A program made the translations under genes and the position numbers. The notes beneath the pieces were generated by a model. The model ran no database searches. It worked only from the letters and a program-made list of their open reading frames with translations, and was not told the DNA's origin. From contig JADFUC010002313.1 of NCBI GenBank assembly GCA_019722365.1, positions 620,001 through 684,000 of the forward strand: 64,000 nucleotides of DNA, given 5' to 3'. Origin of the DNA: Lithospermum erythrorhizon. Taxonomy: Eukaryota; Streptophyta; Magnoliopsida; Boraginales; Boraginaceae. This document shows, piece after piece, positions 48,270 through 59,412 of this stretch; within the stretch, counting starts at the first letter, position 1; the number at the start of each line of letters is the position of its first letter.

Positions 48270-48636
48270 TAATATTGTGATATTGTTCATTTGTTCATCA
48301 TTTTTAATTATATGAATTTTTAATTAAAGGCTAATTTGCTATTTGCCCCTTATAGTATGAGTTTAACACTGTCGGCTCCACATGGTTCCCATTTTGTCTT
48401 GCCCCGTATGCTTTTCTTGTCTAAAATTTATACACTATTATTTTCTTGTCTCGAAATCACTTGTGGACCCAATTTTTACACATTTTATAATATAAATTCA
48501 TTAAAAATTCTAAATATCTATATTGTCCTTAATAACAATTTTTTTAAATATTACAACGACAATAGGGTACATTTGAAATAGATTAATATATGAGGATATT
48601 TTAAAATAAATAAAAAATAAAAAAATAAATCCATCT
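48270..48636 (+). repeat. Direct repeat right of the MuDR-like element
   Basis: Partner of 42260-42618. Starts ctaatattgtgatattgttc and runs to aaaaaataaatccatc. It also forms the left arm of the fold-back element at 48327-49500. Confidence 0.75.
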
Positions 48637-49503
48637 TTCATCTTCATTAACACCACAACCCATGCCCCACCATCAGCCTTTGTTGCCTTTAAATCACATA
48701 GCCACTCCCACAAATCCATACCTTGGCCCTCCCAATCTCGCTTGGCGCCCTTCCCAAAATCCACTTGACCAAACATCCCCTCGAATCCAGCGAAACTACT
48801 TTATACTCCCTCCCCAAATCCGGAGCACTCGCTTCCCATCCCGAAATCCAACGGCAAAAGCCCCCAGATCGCAACCGCCCCTCCTTATACAAATCCCACA
48901 TGGCGTCCATACTCATCCCAGATCCGCCACTCTGGCACCCTCACAAACCCCAATCTGCTCCTCGTTAACTTACAATTTGCGGCTTTTTCCTTTTCTCGAT
49001 TTTGTTTTATCAAAATACCTAATTTATTTAATTCTTCATTTTCCTCTTTTTCTTAAAGGTATTTTCTCAAATTCATGATGTTTCATACATAGTGTCTGAT
49101 TCGATTAATTTAAGTTTTTTTCAATTAATGAGTTTTTATTTAATTGATTGTTGCATTAATTAATTAGGCGATTTTTTGGTTGATTAGGAGAATTTGTTTT
49201 TGGTTTTGAATTAATTAGGAGAGGAAATAGTGGTGGGATTTGGGAGATAAAGTGATAGCGAGTTGGGGAAAGAACGATAGAGATTGGGAGGTGGGGCGTG
49301 GTGAAGGGTGGTAGATGGTGGTTGGTGGGGATAATGTTAAAAGGTGAGGTGGGGTTCTAATTTTATTGTGCATAAAAATATTCTCATATATTAATTCAAA
49401 ATGTATCTATATTTTCCAAATGTAATATTTGAAAGTTTTTAATTAAAGAGTAAAATAGGCGTTTCATATTTTTAATGAATTTATATATTATCAAATGTGA
49501 AAA
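48327..49503. mobile_element. Long-inverted-repeat (fold-back, MULE-like) element
   Basis: The left arm begins ggctaatttgctatttgccc, the same kind of end as at 34839. Its inner portion (48487-48612) recurs inverted at about 49371-49500, for example tcatatattaat, gtaatatttgaaa and tttttaatgaatttatat. The outer part of the right arm is missing or too diverged. The interior has a C-rich patch (about 48660-48970) and a G-rich patch with ggtggttggtgg (49317-49328). A similar word stands at about 24700 in the truncated relative. No transposase was found. Confidence 0.6.
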
Positions 49504-51180
49504 ATTGTATTTTTTTAATCAATGAAAAATCGGTGGGGGCGTTTGAGAAAAGAAACGAGTTTGAGGCGGGCTGGCTTGAAGCGTATAAGGAAGGCGGATA
49601 AAAGAGCAGGAAGTTTAGAGGCGGAGCTCAAGCGAAAAACGTAGAAGCGAGAAGCGGATAAAATTTAAAGAAGACGATTAAGTTGTACCCCGTATTATAC
49701 TTTTTCCCTTCATCCACAGTTCTACCCATCTTTATTCAGAAGTGGTAAAATGTAAATTTCAATACAATTATTTTTCTTATTAAAACATATTCCATCTTAC
49801 ACTCCTCCATCGCTGCTTGCATAAAAACTATTATTTCCTCCCTTCCTCTTTAATTGTATTTAGCGTTAATTTTTTTGTTTAAAATAATTATCTTTTTAAT
49901 TAAAAAACTAAATTTTACATTTTTCAATATAATTTTTTATTATTTTTATTTTCTTGTCATGTAAAATACTTAGAAGATAAGCCCAAAGAACGGATTATTT
50001 GCTTATTGATTTTGATGGTAGCAACGGTGATTGTCATTATTATTGACATATTTATATCGAAAATGGAACGTCATTTCATTTGAATGGGAGAAGGTATATC
50101 TTTGGTACATGCACGTTGATCACTTATTATTAGCGTATATATCCGGTAGGGTTCAGGTGATATGTATATTACTTACTAGCCAGAAACTGCAATTATAAGG
50201 AGTTACAGAGAATTTGATGCACATTTTTTTGTTAGAAGAATTTGATGCAATTATGCAAATAAATTACTCCTCACATGGGCATGCCTGAACTGCAAAAATC
50301 TCATATGCATGTCAACTGACAAAGGTGAAGTAAAGAAGTATCTGTATGAGATATGAATTAAAGAACATCTCATGTGCAAGTGAACTGATGAAGAAGGTGA
50401 TCATACTGACTACAAACTAGTCATTTAAATCTTCTGAATTGTTGAAGGACTTGTTTTAGCCCGATTCAGATCGATCTAAAATTAATGTTCCATTCAATAT
50501 TCACTATGTTATTATGCACTAGATAGTAATATCTTATAATAACCTCATTCGTACTCTTTTCAGTTTCTTGTTTTGACCACTCTGTTCATCTTCTAAACTC
50601 ATAAGAGTGCTGTAAAAATATTCAATGTCTTTGTGGTGTCATTGAGACTAATCAGATTTTTCACCTTGGGTTTTGAAGTGAAATAAATTATGAATCTGTA
50701 CCCACAATCTAAGTGGGGGCGATGGCTCATGATCAATATTACAACCGACTGTATTCAATAATTTTTTATACCCCTGTTTGATATCTATAAAATCTAGCAT
50801 TTCGATTTTGCAGTTATGCAATTAATTTCAGTATTTCATCAAGTGTGTTTTTCTTCAACAATCAAACACATATTTGGTCCATTTCGACCCAAGAATTTAT
50901 TTTCGATTAATTTCTACCCGTAACTTAATTTTCAGCCCGTTTTACTGGGAGAACCATATTTTTTATACCTGCTGGCTGCTTGATATCTATAAAATCTAGC
51001 ATTCGGTTGCAATTAATATCAGTATTTCATCAAGTTTGTTTTTCTTCAACAATGAAAATATTTATACAAATTATAAATTAAGATCTTGGTATAATAATTA
51101 TAATAATAAGATCTTGTGTGTTTGTATAGTACTAAAATACATGAACACTTTTGTGTCTTTTCTAAGTAGTACTAAAATAT
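49504..51180. other. Intergenic sequence, nothing firmly recognised
   Basis: A short purine-rich patch (49540-49700) with 'gaagcg' words follows the fold-back element. A near-repeat (tatctataaaatctagcatt and atttcatcaag) occurs twice at about 50779-50860 and 50970-51040, suggesting a local duplication of roughly 190 bp spacing. No gene was found. Confidence 0.4.
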
Positions 51181-51694
51181 AGGCTAATTAAGTATTTTAC
51201 CTATATCTTTTATCGCATAAGTTTTACATGTGGTCGGCAGGCTATCAGTTCGTTTTAGGGTGTCACAGGTCCCTATACTATCGGTTTAGCGAAATGGTAT
51301 TTTGTCCGGTATTCATAGTATAGGGGCACATTCCCAAAATATATTATATAATTAGAATAAAAGCGCTTTTTTATGTGGCAGAGCCACCCCACACTCACTC
51401 CCCTAATTTTTCATAAAAGCTTTCTTGTTTGGCCAACGTAAAATTCTGCCTCTGCTGCCCGCTGCGCGGCGCAGCGACCTCTCACTTGCCCACGAAACTC
51501 CCCGCCTTTGCGTACCAGCAATGGCAAACAAAAATCAATACAATTTGATAATCAAACAAGAAGCTTAAAACAATCCAAAAAACAAAACCCATTAAAAAAT
51601 CACAACAAGTTTTCCTCTACAATCACAAGATTTCTCCAAAGTTGACCATCCATTCAAATAATCCAAAAACAAAACCAGTAAACTCATTAAAACA
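51181..51694. mobile_element. Left arm of a MULE-like inverted-repeat element (partial)
   Basis: Starts ggctaattaagtattttacc. Its inner block (gtataggggcacatt, then aaatatattatataatta, about 51320-51355) matches the inner arms at about 24330, 35060 and 36040. A matching right arm was not found within the window. The tandem-repeat region begins about 500 bp further in, so the arrays could be its interior. This is not shown. Confidence 0.4.
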
Positions 51695-52905
51695 TACAAA
51701 AATATGATCTCGGATAATTATTCTAACATATTGTCCCAGATCGAAACGAATCGAAAACATTGTTCAGGGTCAAAAATATGGTCTCGGATCGAAACATTCG
51801 AAATTTTAGTCTCGGGTCGAAGCGAGGTCAAAAAAATATTTTGGGGCGAAAGCGAGGCAAAAAATATATGGTCTACGGTGAATTGGGTTCAAAATATATG
51901 GTCCGCAGTCGAAATGGATTAATACAGTTCACGTCGAGAAATGGGATGAAAATATAGTGCCCAGGTCGCAATATAGTTTAAAGGTCGAAGCAGTTTGAAA
52001 ATAAGATAGCGGGTCCAAATAGGCGAAAATATGGCCCGCAGCCGGAAGCAGGCTAATATAGTTTGCGGGCCTTGAAAGCAGTCCCAAATATGGTTGCAGA
52101 TTCGAAACTTCTTTGGTTATGAATTAAAATAATTAAAGCGGACTAAAAACTCCTGGAATTACGATCAAGCTTGGTCGAAAAAAGAGTAATCTCGGATCAA
52201 AGGCGGTGAAAAAATTACAGGGCGAAAGCGTGCGCGAAAGAAATATGGTCACTTGAGTAGAGAAGCAAGGTTTGAAAATATGGTCCACATTTAAAATTGG
52301 TTTGAAATATGTAATTAGGATCGAAATGGGATAAAGAAAATGTGGTCTGAGTGAAAATATGAGTGGGAATCGAAAACCTAGGATAAAATGTGGTCCCGGG
52401 TCGAGAAAGCAGTACGTGGTTTAAGTCTAGAAAATAACGGAGAAAATAATGTCATTTGGTCGAAGCGAATGAAAATATGGTCGTTTCCAAATGAGCAGCT
52501 TATGAAAGTCGCGGCCAAATGGGTCCAAAATATGGTTACTTGTCGAAACCCAAGGCGAAAAATCGTTAGGGTTGAAGCGGAAGACGAAAACTTGATTTCG
52601 GGTAGAAACGGACCCATGTGGTCCTCGATCGAGGCGTAGGTCAAAACAATTGTTCAGGCGAAAAAGGAAGGCCGAAAATGTAGTCATGAAGTGAAGGGTT
52701 AGAAAATATGGTTTCGGGCGGCTTGAGGTAAATATTGTCCCAGTCGAAACGGAATGAAAATGAGGTGCGAGTCGAAAAGGGCAGCCGAAAATATGGTCTC
52801 GGTAAATCAGCCCAGAAATATTGTCACTGAGGTCAAAGCAGGCTAGAAAATAAATCTCGGATGAAATGGTAGAAATATGGTTCGCGGGACCAAGCTGGCT
52901 TGAGA
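51695..52905 (+). repeat. Degenerate minisatellite, unit about 28-32 bp
   Basis: Many imperfect copies of a unit close to aaaatatggtctcggg followed by tcgaaacggg and a variable 'aggc' part. The copies differ greatly by substitutions and indels. GC content is higher than in the flanks. Open frames within it are products of the repetition, not genes. Confidence 0.85.
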
Positions 52906-55195
52906 ATACCATTTGTATATGCTTGCTATTTATGAGTAGATTAAGAATACCATTTGTATATGCTTTTGATATTTCCAATATTTTAAGAATATCATTTTTA
53001 TGTGTTTTGTTATTTTTCAGTAACTTAATAATATTATTTTTATATGCTTTGGTATTTATTCTGTAATGATATCATTTTATGTTTAGCTTAAGAATATCAT
53101 TTTTATATGTTTTTGGTATTTCTCAATAGCTTAAGAATATCATTATTATGTTTTTAGTATTTACCGATAGTTTAAAATCTTAATTTTTATATATATGTTT
53201 TTAATAATATTTTTAAATGTAACAGAATACAATTTTTATATATTCTTTCTATTTTTTGTGTAACTTAAGAATAACATTTTAATATGTTTCTGATATTTCT
53301 TAGTAGTTTAAGAATATCATTTTTATATATTTTTGGTATTTATCAGTAGATTAAGAATATAATTTTTATATACTTTTTAAACTTTTTATAGCTTAAGAAT
53401 ATTATTTTTGTATGTTTTGATATTTTTTGTAGTTTAATAATATCATTTTTATATATTTTTGATATTTTTCACTAGCTTAAAAATACAATTTTTATACGTT
53501 TTTAATATTTTTTTTAACTTAAGAGTACAATTTTTATATATTTTGTTGATACCATTTGAAACCCCAAAAATCTTGTTTTTAATATGATTTTAATTGTCCT
53601 TGTCTCACTTAAGAATATCTTTTATATGATTTTGATATTCATATACAATAATATCATTTCTCTATAGTTTTGGTATTCTTGATACGACCAATAAGTTTTA
53701 TGATTTTGGTATTACTTTCATTCTACTAAAAATCACAGTTTTCATATAGTTTTGATGTTATTGACACACAGAATCTGGTTTTGATATGATTTTGGTATTC
53801 CTCATTACCACAAAAATACATTTTTACATGATTTTGGTATTTTCGATACCACAGAATACAATTTTCATATCATTTGGAATTCCTCGTTACACATGAGAAT
53901 ATCGTTTTTATATGATTTTGGTGATATACATCACGAATATCATTTTAAATTATGATTTTGGTATTCATATCCTTAAAAATAAAACTTTCATATGATTTTG
54001 GTATTCGCCGCACCTACAAGAATATCCATTTTCATTATGATTTTTTATATTCTAATTAAACTTGAAATCTGAATTATCATATGATGTTGGTATTTATAAT
54101 ACGCGAGAATCGTTTAAAAGTATAATTTTGGTATTACATAATTCTTGCTTGATAATACCGTTTTTCATATGATTTTGGTATTCTTCAATACGAAATCTTA
54201 TTTCATATGATTTTGAACTATAGTATCACAATATGTATCATTTTCATATGATTTTGGTATTCAGCGTTACCACAGGCCTTGAAACCGCCATGATTTTGGT
54301 ATTATGATAACTTAAAGATAAATTTTTCATGTGATTTTGGTATTCACCATTTAAGAATACCATTTTCATATGATTTTAGTATTCCCTCGTTACCACAATA
54401 ATACCATTTCATATGATTTTGGTATTCCTCATTCCTGATATAATTTTCATATGATTTTGGTATTCATGACTCTAAGAATACCATTTTCATATGATTTTGT
54501 TCATTCCTCGTTACCACAATTTTATATAGTTTTGGTATTTCGATACAACAAGAATACCATTTCAATGATTTTGGTATTATAAATTCATGAATTCTGAATT
54601 TTATGATTTTAAATTCCTTATTACCACAAGAATACATTTCTTATGATTTTGATATATAAAACTACCACAAAATACCATTTTCATATGATTTTTGTTTCAC
54701 CGATTACCGAGATAAACAATTTCATATGATTTAAAGTATTCAAATTTGTCTGAAATCATTTCTAGTATAATTTTGCTATTACGACAAGCTTGAAAATCTG
54801 AATTTGTATGATTTTTGATATTATTTCCACGAAACTCGCCATTTTCATATAATTTCATGCAGCAAGAATCACAATTTCAAATGATTTTGGATTATAGGTA
54901 TCACAAAATCTAATTTTTATATGTTTTGATATGTCTGATAGCTTTTTAAAATATCATTTTTATATATTTTGGAAGTATTTCTCGGTAGTTTAAGAATACA
55001 ATTTACATATTTTGGTATTTCTAGCTTAAGAATGTCATTTTTTATATATTTTGAGTACATTTACATGTAGAATCATGTTTTTATATAACTTTGGTATTCA
55101 CGAGGTAGGCAAAAAATCATATTTATGTCTTTTGAGGTATTTTCATTAACAAAAATATTATTTTTATATGTTTTTGGTATTTCTTGTAGCCTAAG
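52906..55195 (+). repeat. AT-rich satellite-like array, unit about 40-50 bp
   Basis: Dozens of imperfect copies of a unit close to aagaataccattttcatatg then attttggtattc and a variable 'ctcgttaccac' or 'agtagctt' tail. The first part (to about 53560) favours attaagaatatcatttttata and tatgttttggtattt. The second favours catatgattttggtattc. These may be two subfamilies. No coding content. Confidence 0.88.
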
Positions 55196-55750
55196 AATGT
55201 CAGCGTATTCTGTTTTTGGCCAGGATCGTATTTTTACATCCAATTTCGGCCTTGTGGCCAATGTTTAAATACGTTCGATCGCGACCTTATTTTTTGCCCC
55301 ATAGTGCGAACCATATTTTAAACCGTTTGGCCCCATTACCATATTTTAGCCCGTTTCAACCGGGACTTATTTTTTGTCTGTTTTAGGCTTCAGAGACCAT
55401 GGCCTGCCCGTTCCCGGAACGAATCATATTTTGCCGGTTCGCCAATATTTTCGGCCCATTTTGAGCGAAGCATGTTTTCGGGTCGTTTCTATCGGGAACC
55501 ACATTTTCATCCACGTCTCGATCGAGGCGACATTTTCGACTTAGGAACCCGTATTTTCTAACGTGTTGACCCAGAATAATATTCGGCCCGTTTCAACCGA
55601 ACAATATTTTTAGATCTGCCGCGTATTTTTCGAGCCGTTCTTGAACCCGTATTTTATTTGAGACTATATTTTATTTATTTCGACGAAAGCCATGCTTTTC
55701 GGCTCGTTTCGACCCAAAACAAATTTCTTGGCCCGTTTCGATCCGAGGCC
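55196..55750 (-). repeat. The 28-32 bp minisatellite in inverted orientation
   Basis: Units here read close to ggcccgtttcgaccc then gagaccatatttt. This is the reverse complement of the unit at 51695-52905. About 18-20 degenerate units are present, ending where the AT-rich unit resumes. Confidence 0.85.
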
Positions 55751-56015
55751 ATTTTTATATGATTTTGGTACTACTCAGGATCACAAAAATATAATTTTTA
55801 TATGATTTTGGTATTACTCTGTGTTACAAAATACCATTTTTATATGATTTTGGTATTACTCAGTATCACAAAAAAAAACTATTTTTATATGATTTTGGTA
55901 TTCACTAGATGCAGGAAAATCTGGTACATATAATTTTGGTATTACTATCACAAAAATACCATTTTTATATGATTTTGATATTTCTCAATATCACAAAAAT
56001 ATCTTTCACTCAAAA
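55751..56015 (+). repeat. Second block of the AT-rich tandem repeat
   Basis: About five or six copies of atttttatatgattttggta then ttactcagtatcacaaaaat. They are more homogeneous than in the main block, so possibly younger. The orientation is the same as at 52906-55195. Confidence 0.85.
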
Positions 56016-57028
56016 TAAAAGATTGTCCCATTTTTTTACATGGTTGTAACTTTTTGAGCTTTGAAACTTTAAATATATTTATTTTTTGTTGTATAATATT
56101 TAATAAAAAAATATAATATCAATGGAAAGAGTTTGGAAATATGTTTTCATTGATATAAGCTCATCAAATATTATATAATACAAACAACAAAAGATTCTGA
56201 TCAAGAAGGATTTAAAGAAACCAAACAAAAGTCAATGTAATCTTTTTATGGGATATAAAATAATATTTTATATGATTTTGATATTATTGATATCTCGATA
56301 TCACAAATTTGTGTAAGCAGCAAAGTCAAACTTACTTCCTTAATGGTAATAATAACGTGTTCGCCAAGATCCTAAAATCCCACGTTACATTACCAGCATT
56401 ATCGTTAAGTTGCTGCTACTTATTAACTTATCCACTTCTTCATTATTCTTGACCATCTACGTGCCTAAACAATCACCAAATCCTGAACAGATCTGTTTAT
56501 GTTTGACCTCTTTTGAAATTACCAAGAGCAAGCTTATTTTATGTGTCGCGGCAAAATTAAGGATTCACATTGTTCTCTTATATAAATTTAAATAGCAATT
56601 GTGATGTTGTCTAATATATTCCTCACTCTCCTCCTCTCGTTTACATTAGAATGTGTTGTTCTACTCAAAATACCAATCTTCTAAGTCTAAAAAAGATTAC
56701 ACAAGAAAGTATGCATCTATGGTCGATAAGGAGTGGGGCCGATAATGATTGAACGGATACATTAGTTACGAAGTTACTCTATTAGTTACTTCCTCTCATA
56801 GAAAATTGTCGCGTTTTGATTTTAATAAGTTGAGAACTTTTTTAAATTTTGAGAGCTGAAATAGCTTGTGTGTTATATATTTGTTTGAAAAAAAAAATCA
56901 ATACGTAGTATTTTTCGGCTATCTTTTCTTATTAAACGTGTTTTGATTAATTAAAGTTTTGAATACTTGATGAAATTATAAAGTTTGTTAATCTTTATTT
57001 AGTAGAAAAGAACGAATGTAATAAACTT
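56016..57028. other. Intergenic sequence, nothing firmly recognised
   Basis: AT-rich. A single tatatgattttgatatt word at about 56270-56287 is a stray copy of the tandem-repeat core. A 61-codon frame at 56410 has no family signature. Confidence 0.35.
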
Positions 57029-57695
57029 TTGAAAATTTCTTCCGTTCAGATAGCTATTTCGAGCGGTTTCGGAGGCAATCTGAGGCGTTAGATCGATAAT
57101 TAATGGCTATGATTAAAATTGTAGTTAACTAGTATTTAATTGTGGTTCAAAATTACAACCCCACGTTCATATCTCCTTTGTCCCAATGTTCATCACTTTC
57201 TCTGTTTACCAATTTCCACTTCAATATTTTAACAAATAGTCCCATACAATACAAATCAAAAAATAAATTTTGTAATTGCTAAAAGATTTAATAGTTCATC
57301 AGGGTTACATACCAAAATGCTTCCGATAGTAATTTCACACACATTATATACTCCATAGAACTAAGTTTCTTATGGAATGGGTGCAACAGTAATACAATAA
57401 TTTTTTCTATTATTCATTATACATACTTGAAGAGAGACTACTTAACTATTCAGGATTTGAGGTGTTGCAATATGAACAGAAGAAGTCATCAACAGCCTAC
57501 TAGTGTCTCGTATTTCTTCACAAAAAATGATGAAGAATGGGAGGACTGATATGAATATGTGGTTTAAATTCTTAACCACGGTTTAATGCTAGTCAAATAT
57601 ATTGTAATCACGACCATTAGATTTCAATCCAACGGCTCAATTGAAATTCGGAACCGTTCGAAAAAACCTACTCGGAGCAGGAAGAAATTTCAATC
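57029..57695. mobile_element. Fold-back element with about 140-bp inverted arms
   Basis: The left arm runs gaaaatttcttccg, cgagcggtttcgga, gcgttagatcgataa, ttaatggctatgatt, gttaactagtatttaa and tgtggttcaaaatta (57031-57165). The right arm repeats it inverted from ttaaattcttaaccacggtt to gaagaaatttcaatc (about 57562-57695), with many mismatches. The interior is about 400 bp and non-coding. This is a non-autonomous DNA element. No target duplication was settled. Confidence 0.7.
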
Positions 57696-59412
57696 TTTTA
57701 GGGATGAAGGTACATTAATATATAATTGGATCATTCGAGAATCGACATTGGTCTGTCACTAACTTTTATTAATCCTAAAATCTACAAAAAGTAAGTAATT
57801 TTGATTTTTTTTTTTAAAGATGGATTGTGATCTCATTTTAAAAAAAAAATATGAATATATAAAATAAATATTTGTCATTCTATAAAATTGATGTATCGTA
57901 TATAAATACATAAGGACATGTCACACGTTAGACTAGACTATCACAATCAGTTATATTTGAATTTTGTTCATTCCCTAGTGCAGGAATTACCCTAGCCGTT
58001 TGGGTTTATTCTTCCCCTCCATTCGACAGCGAAGATGTAGTAGAGGTGAATTATGATAATTGGATTTGTTGGTAGTTTGGCCGTTAAGCATTAGATATCA
58101 ATATATGATTAGAAGTTTTGATTAAATCAAAGTCATGTCTGGATAGTTTCAAAAACAACTAGTTGTAGTATATCCAAATTACTTTTTATAATTCTTTAAT
58201 TTTCTGGCCTATTGAAAAGGCATACAATTCATAATTCATACTGTCTTAAGTATACTTTCCATTATACAAATGCCTTACTTTATGTTAGGTGGAAAATAAT
58301 TAGATTCCGTGCTCTGAATTTAATTTAAACTTGCTACAACAATAAAAAAGGAAAATAAATTAAAGGTAACAGGAAAGGTTATAAAAGAACAACTAGTCTA
58401 ACTGTACAGAGTATAAAATACCTAAAAAGAGAACATTCCCATTTGCATCAATAATTTTGTGCCACGTTATAGCCTCACATGCAACATTGGAAGGATGTGT
58501 TAAAAGAGTAATTAGGGTACAAACTAAAATAGATTGATTAGAGATGAATGAAGTAAATATTTTATTAATACTTGTTAAATATTATGTCATAGTTTTTTTT
58601 ATTTGGCGTTTTAAATGCGTCGATGTGAAAGCTTTATTGTCATTCTTGATTACTTTATTATTTTAATAAATATAAAATTTATATTATTAGATTTGTCTTT
58701 TGAAAATAGTTTAAATAATATTATTTTAACATAATTTTTGAACATATAGTTTAAGAATAATCGATAGTCAAAATTAAAACTTGATATCTTAACGTCGAAT
58801 AAAAAAAGCAATATTAAACAACTAATGTGATACTAGTTTCTCAATAACCTCTCGCTTGCTTATATGTGTAACCCAATTCTTTGAATCACATATATGAAGT
58901 TTACCTATGATCTTAAATAGACAATCATTCAATTAATCATTCAATATTCAGTTCTAAACTGGACAATCTTCTACAAACATATGGATGGGATATCCTTTTT
59001 CTATTAAAATATGAATACTTATTTCTAAAAATTGTTATGAACTAATTCAAATTATAAATATAAATAAACTAAGGCCAAACATTTCAAATTAAAAATAGAG
59101 TCAAATGCAAGTTTAATTAGTCGAAGAACCAAATTACCAATAGGCAATGGTCCAATATTTTACTCTTTATAACTCAAGCTGTCACACATTTTACTACCTA
59201 AGTATACCAATCACATCATTCTTTCATAATCAATATGATAGCATGCCTCTTTTCTCTTTATTCTTTTGCCTTTAATTCCACCCTCATCACAATCATATTC
59301 ATATTCATATCAAAACAATATTTTCAAATCTGATTTCACAAATCCTAACAATATTCTCATGCACTGTCCCAAAAAGTTGTCCACTTAACAAAAACGAACA
59401 AAAGTTTAAGCA
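57696..59412. other. 5' flank of the coiled-coil gene
   Basis: AT-rich with no gene. The part before 59413 should hold the promoter and 5' UTR of the coiled-coil gene. A cattca/catattcat-rich stretch (59300-59320) is present. Confidence 0.4.

Noticed and set aside
52378..52978. Open frames of 83-183 codons within the tandem array
   Set aside because: They come from repetition of a 28-32 bp unit lacking stops in some frames. Their protein is only the translated repeat and differs on each strand.
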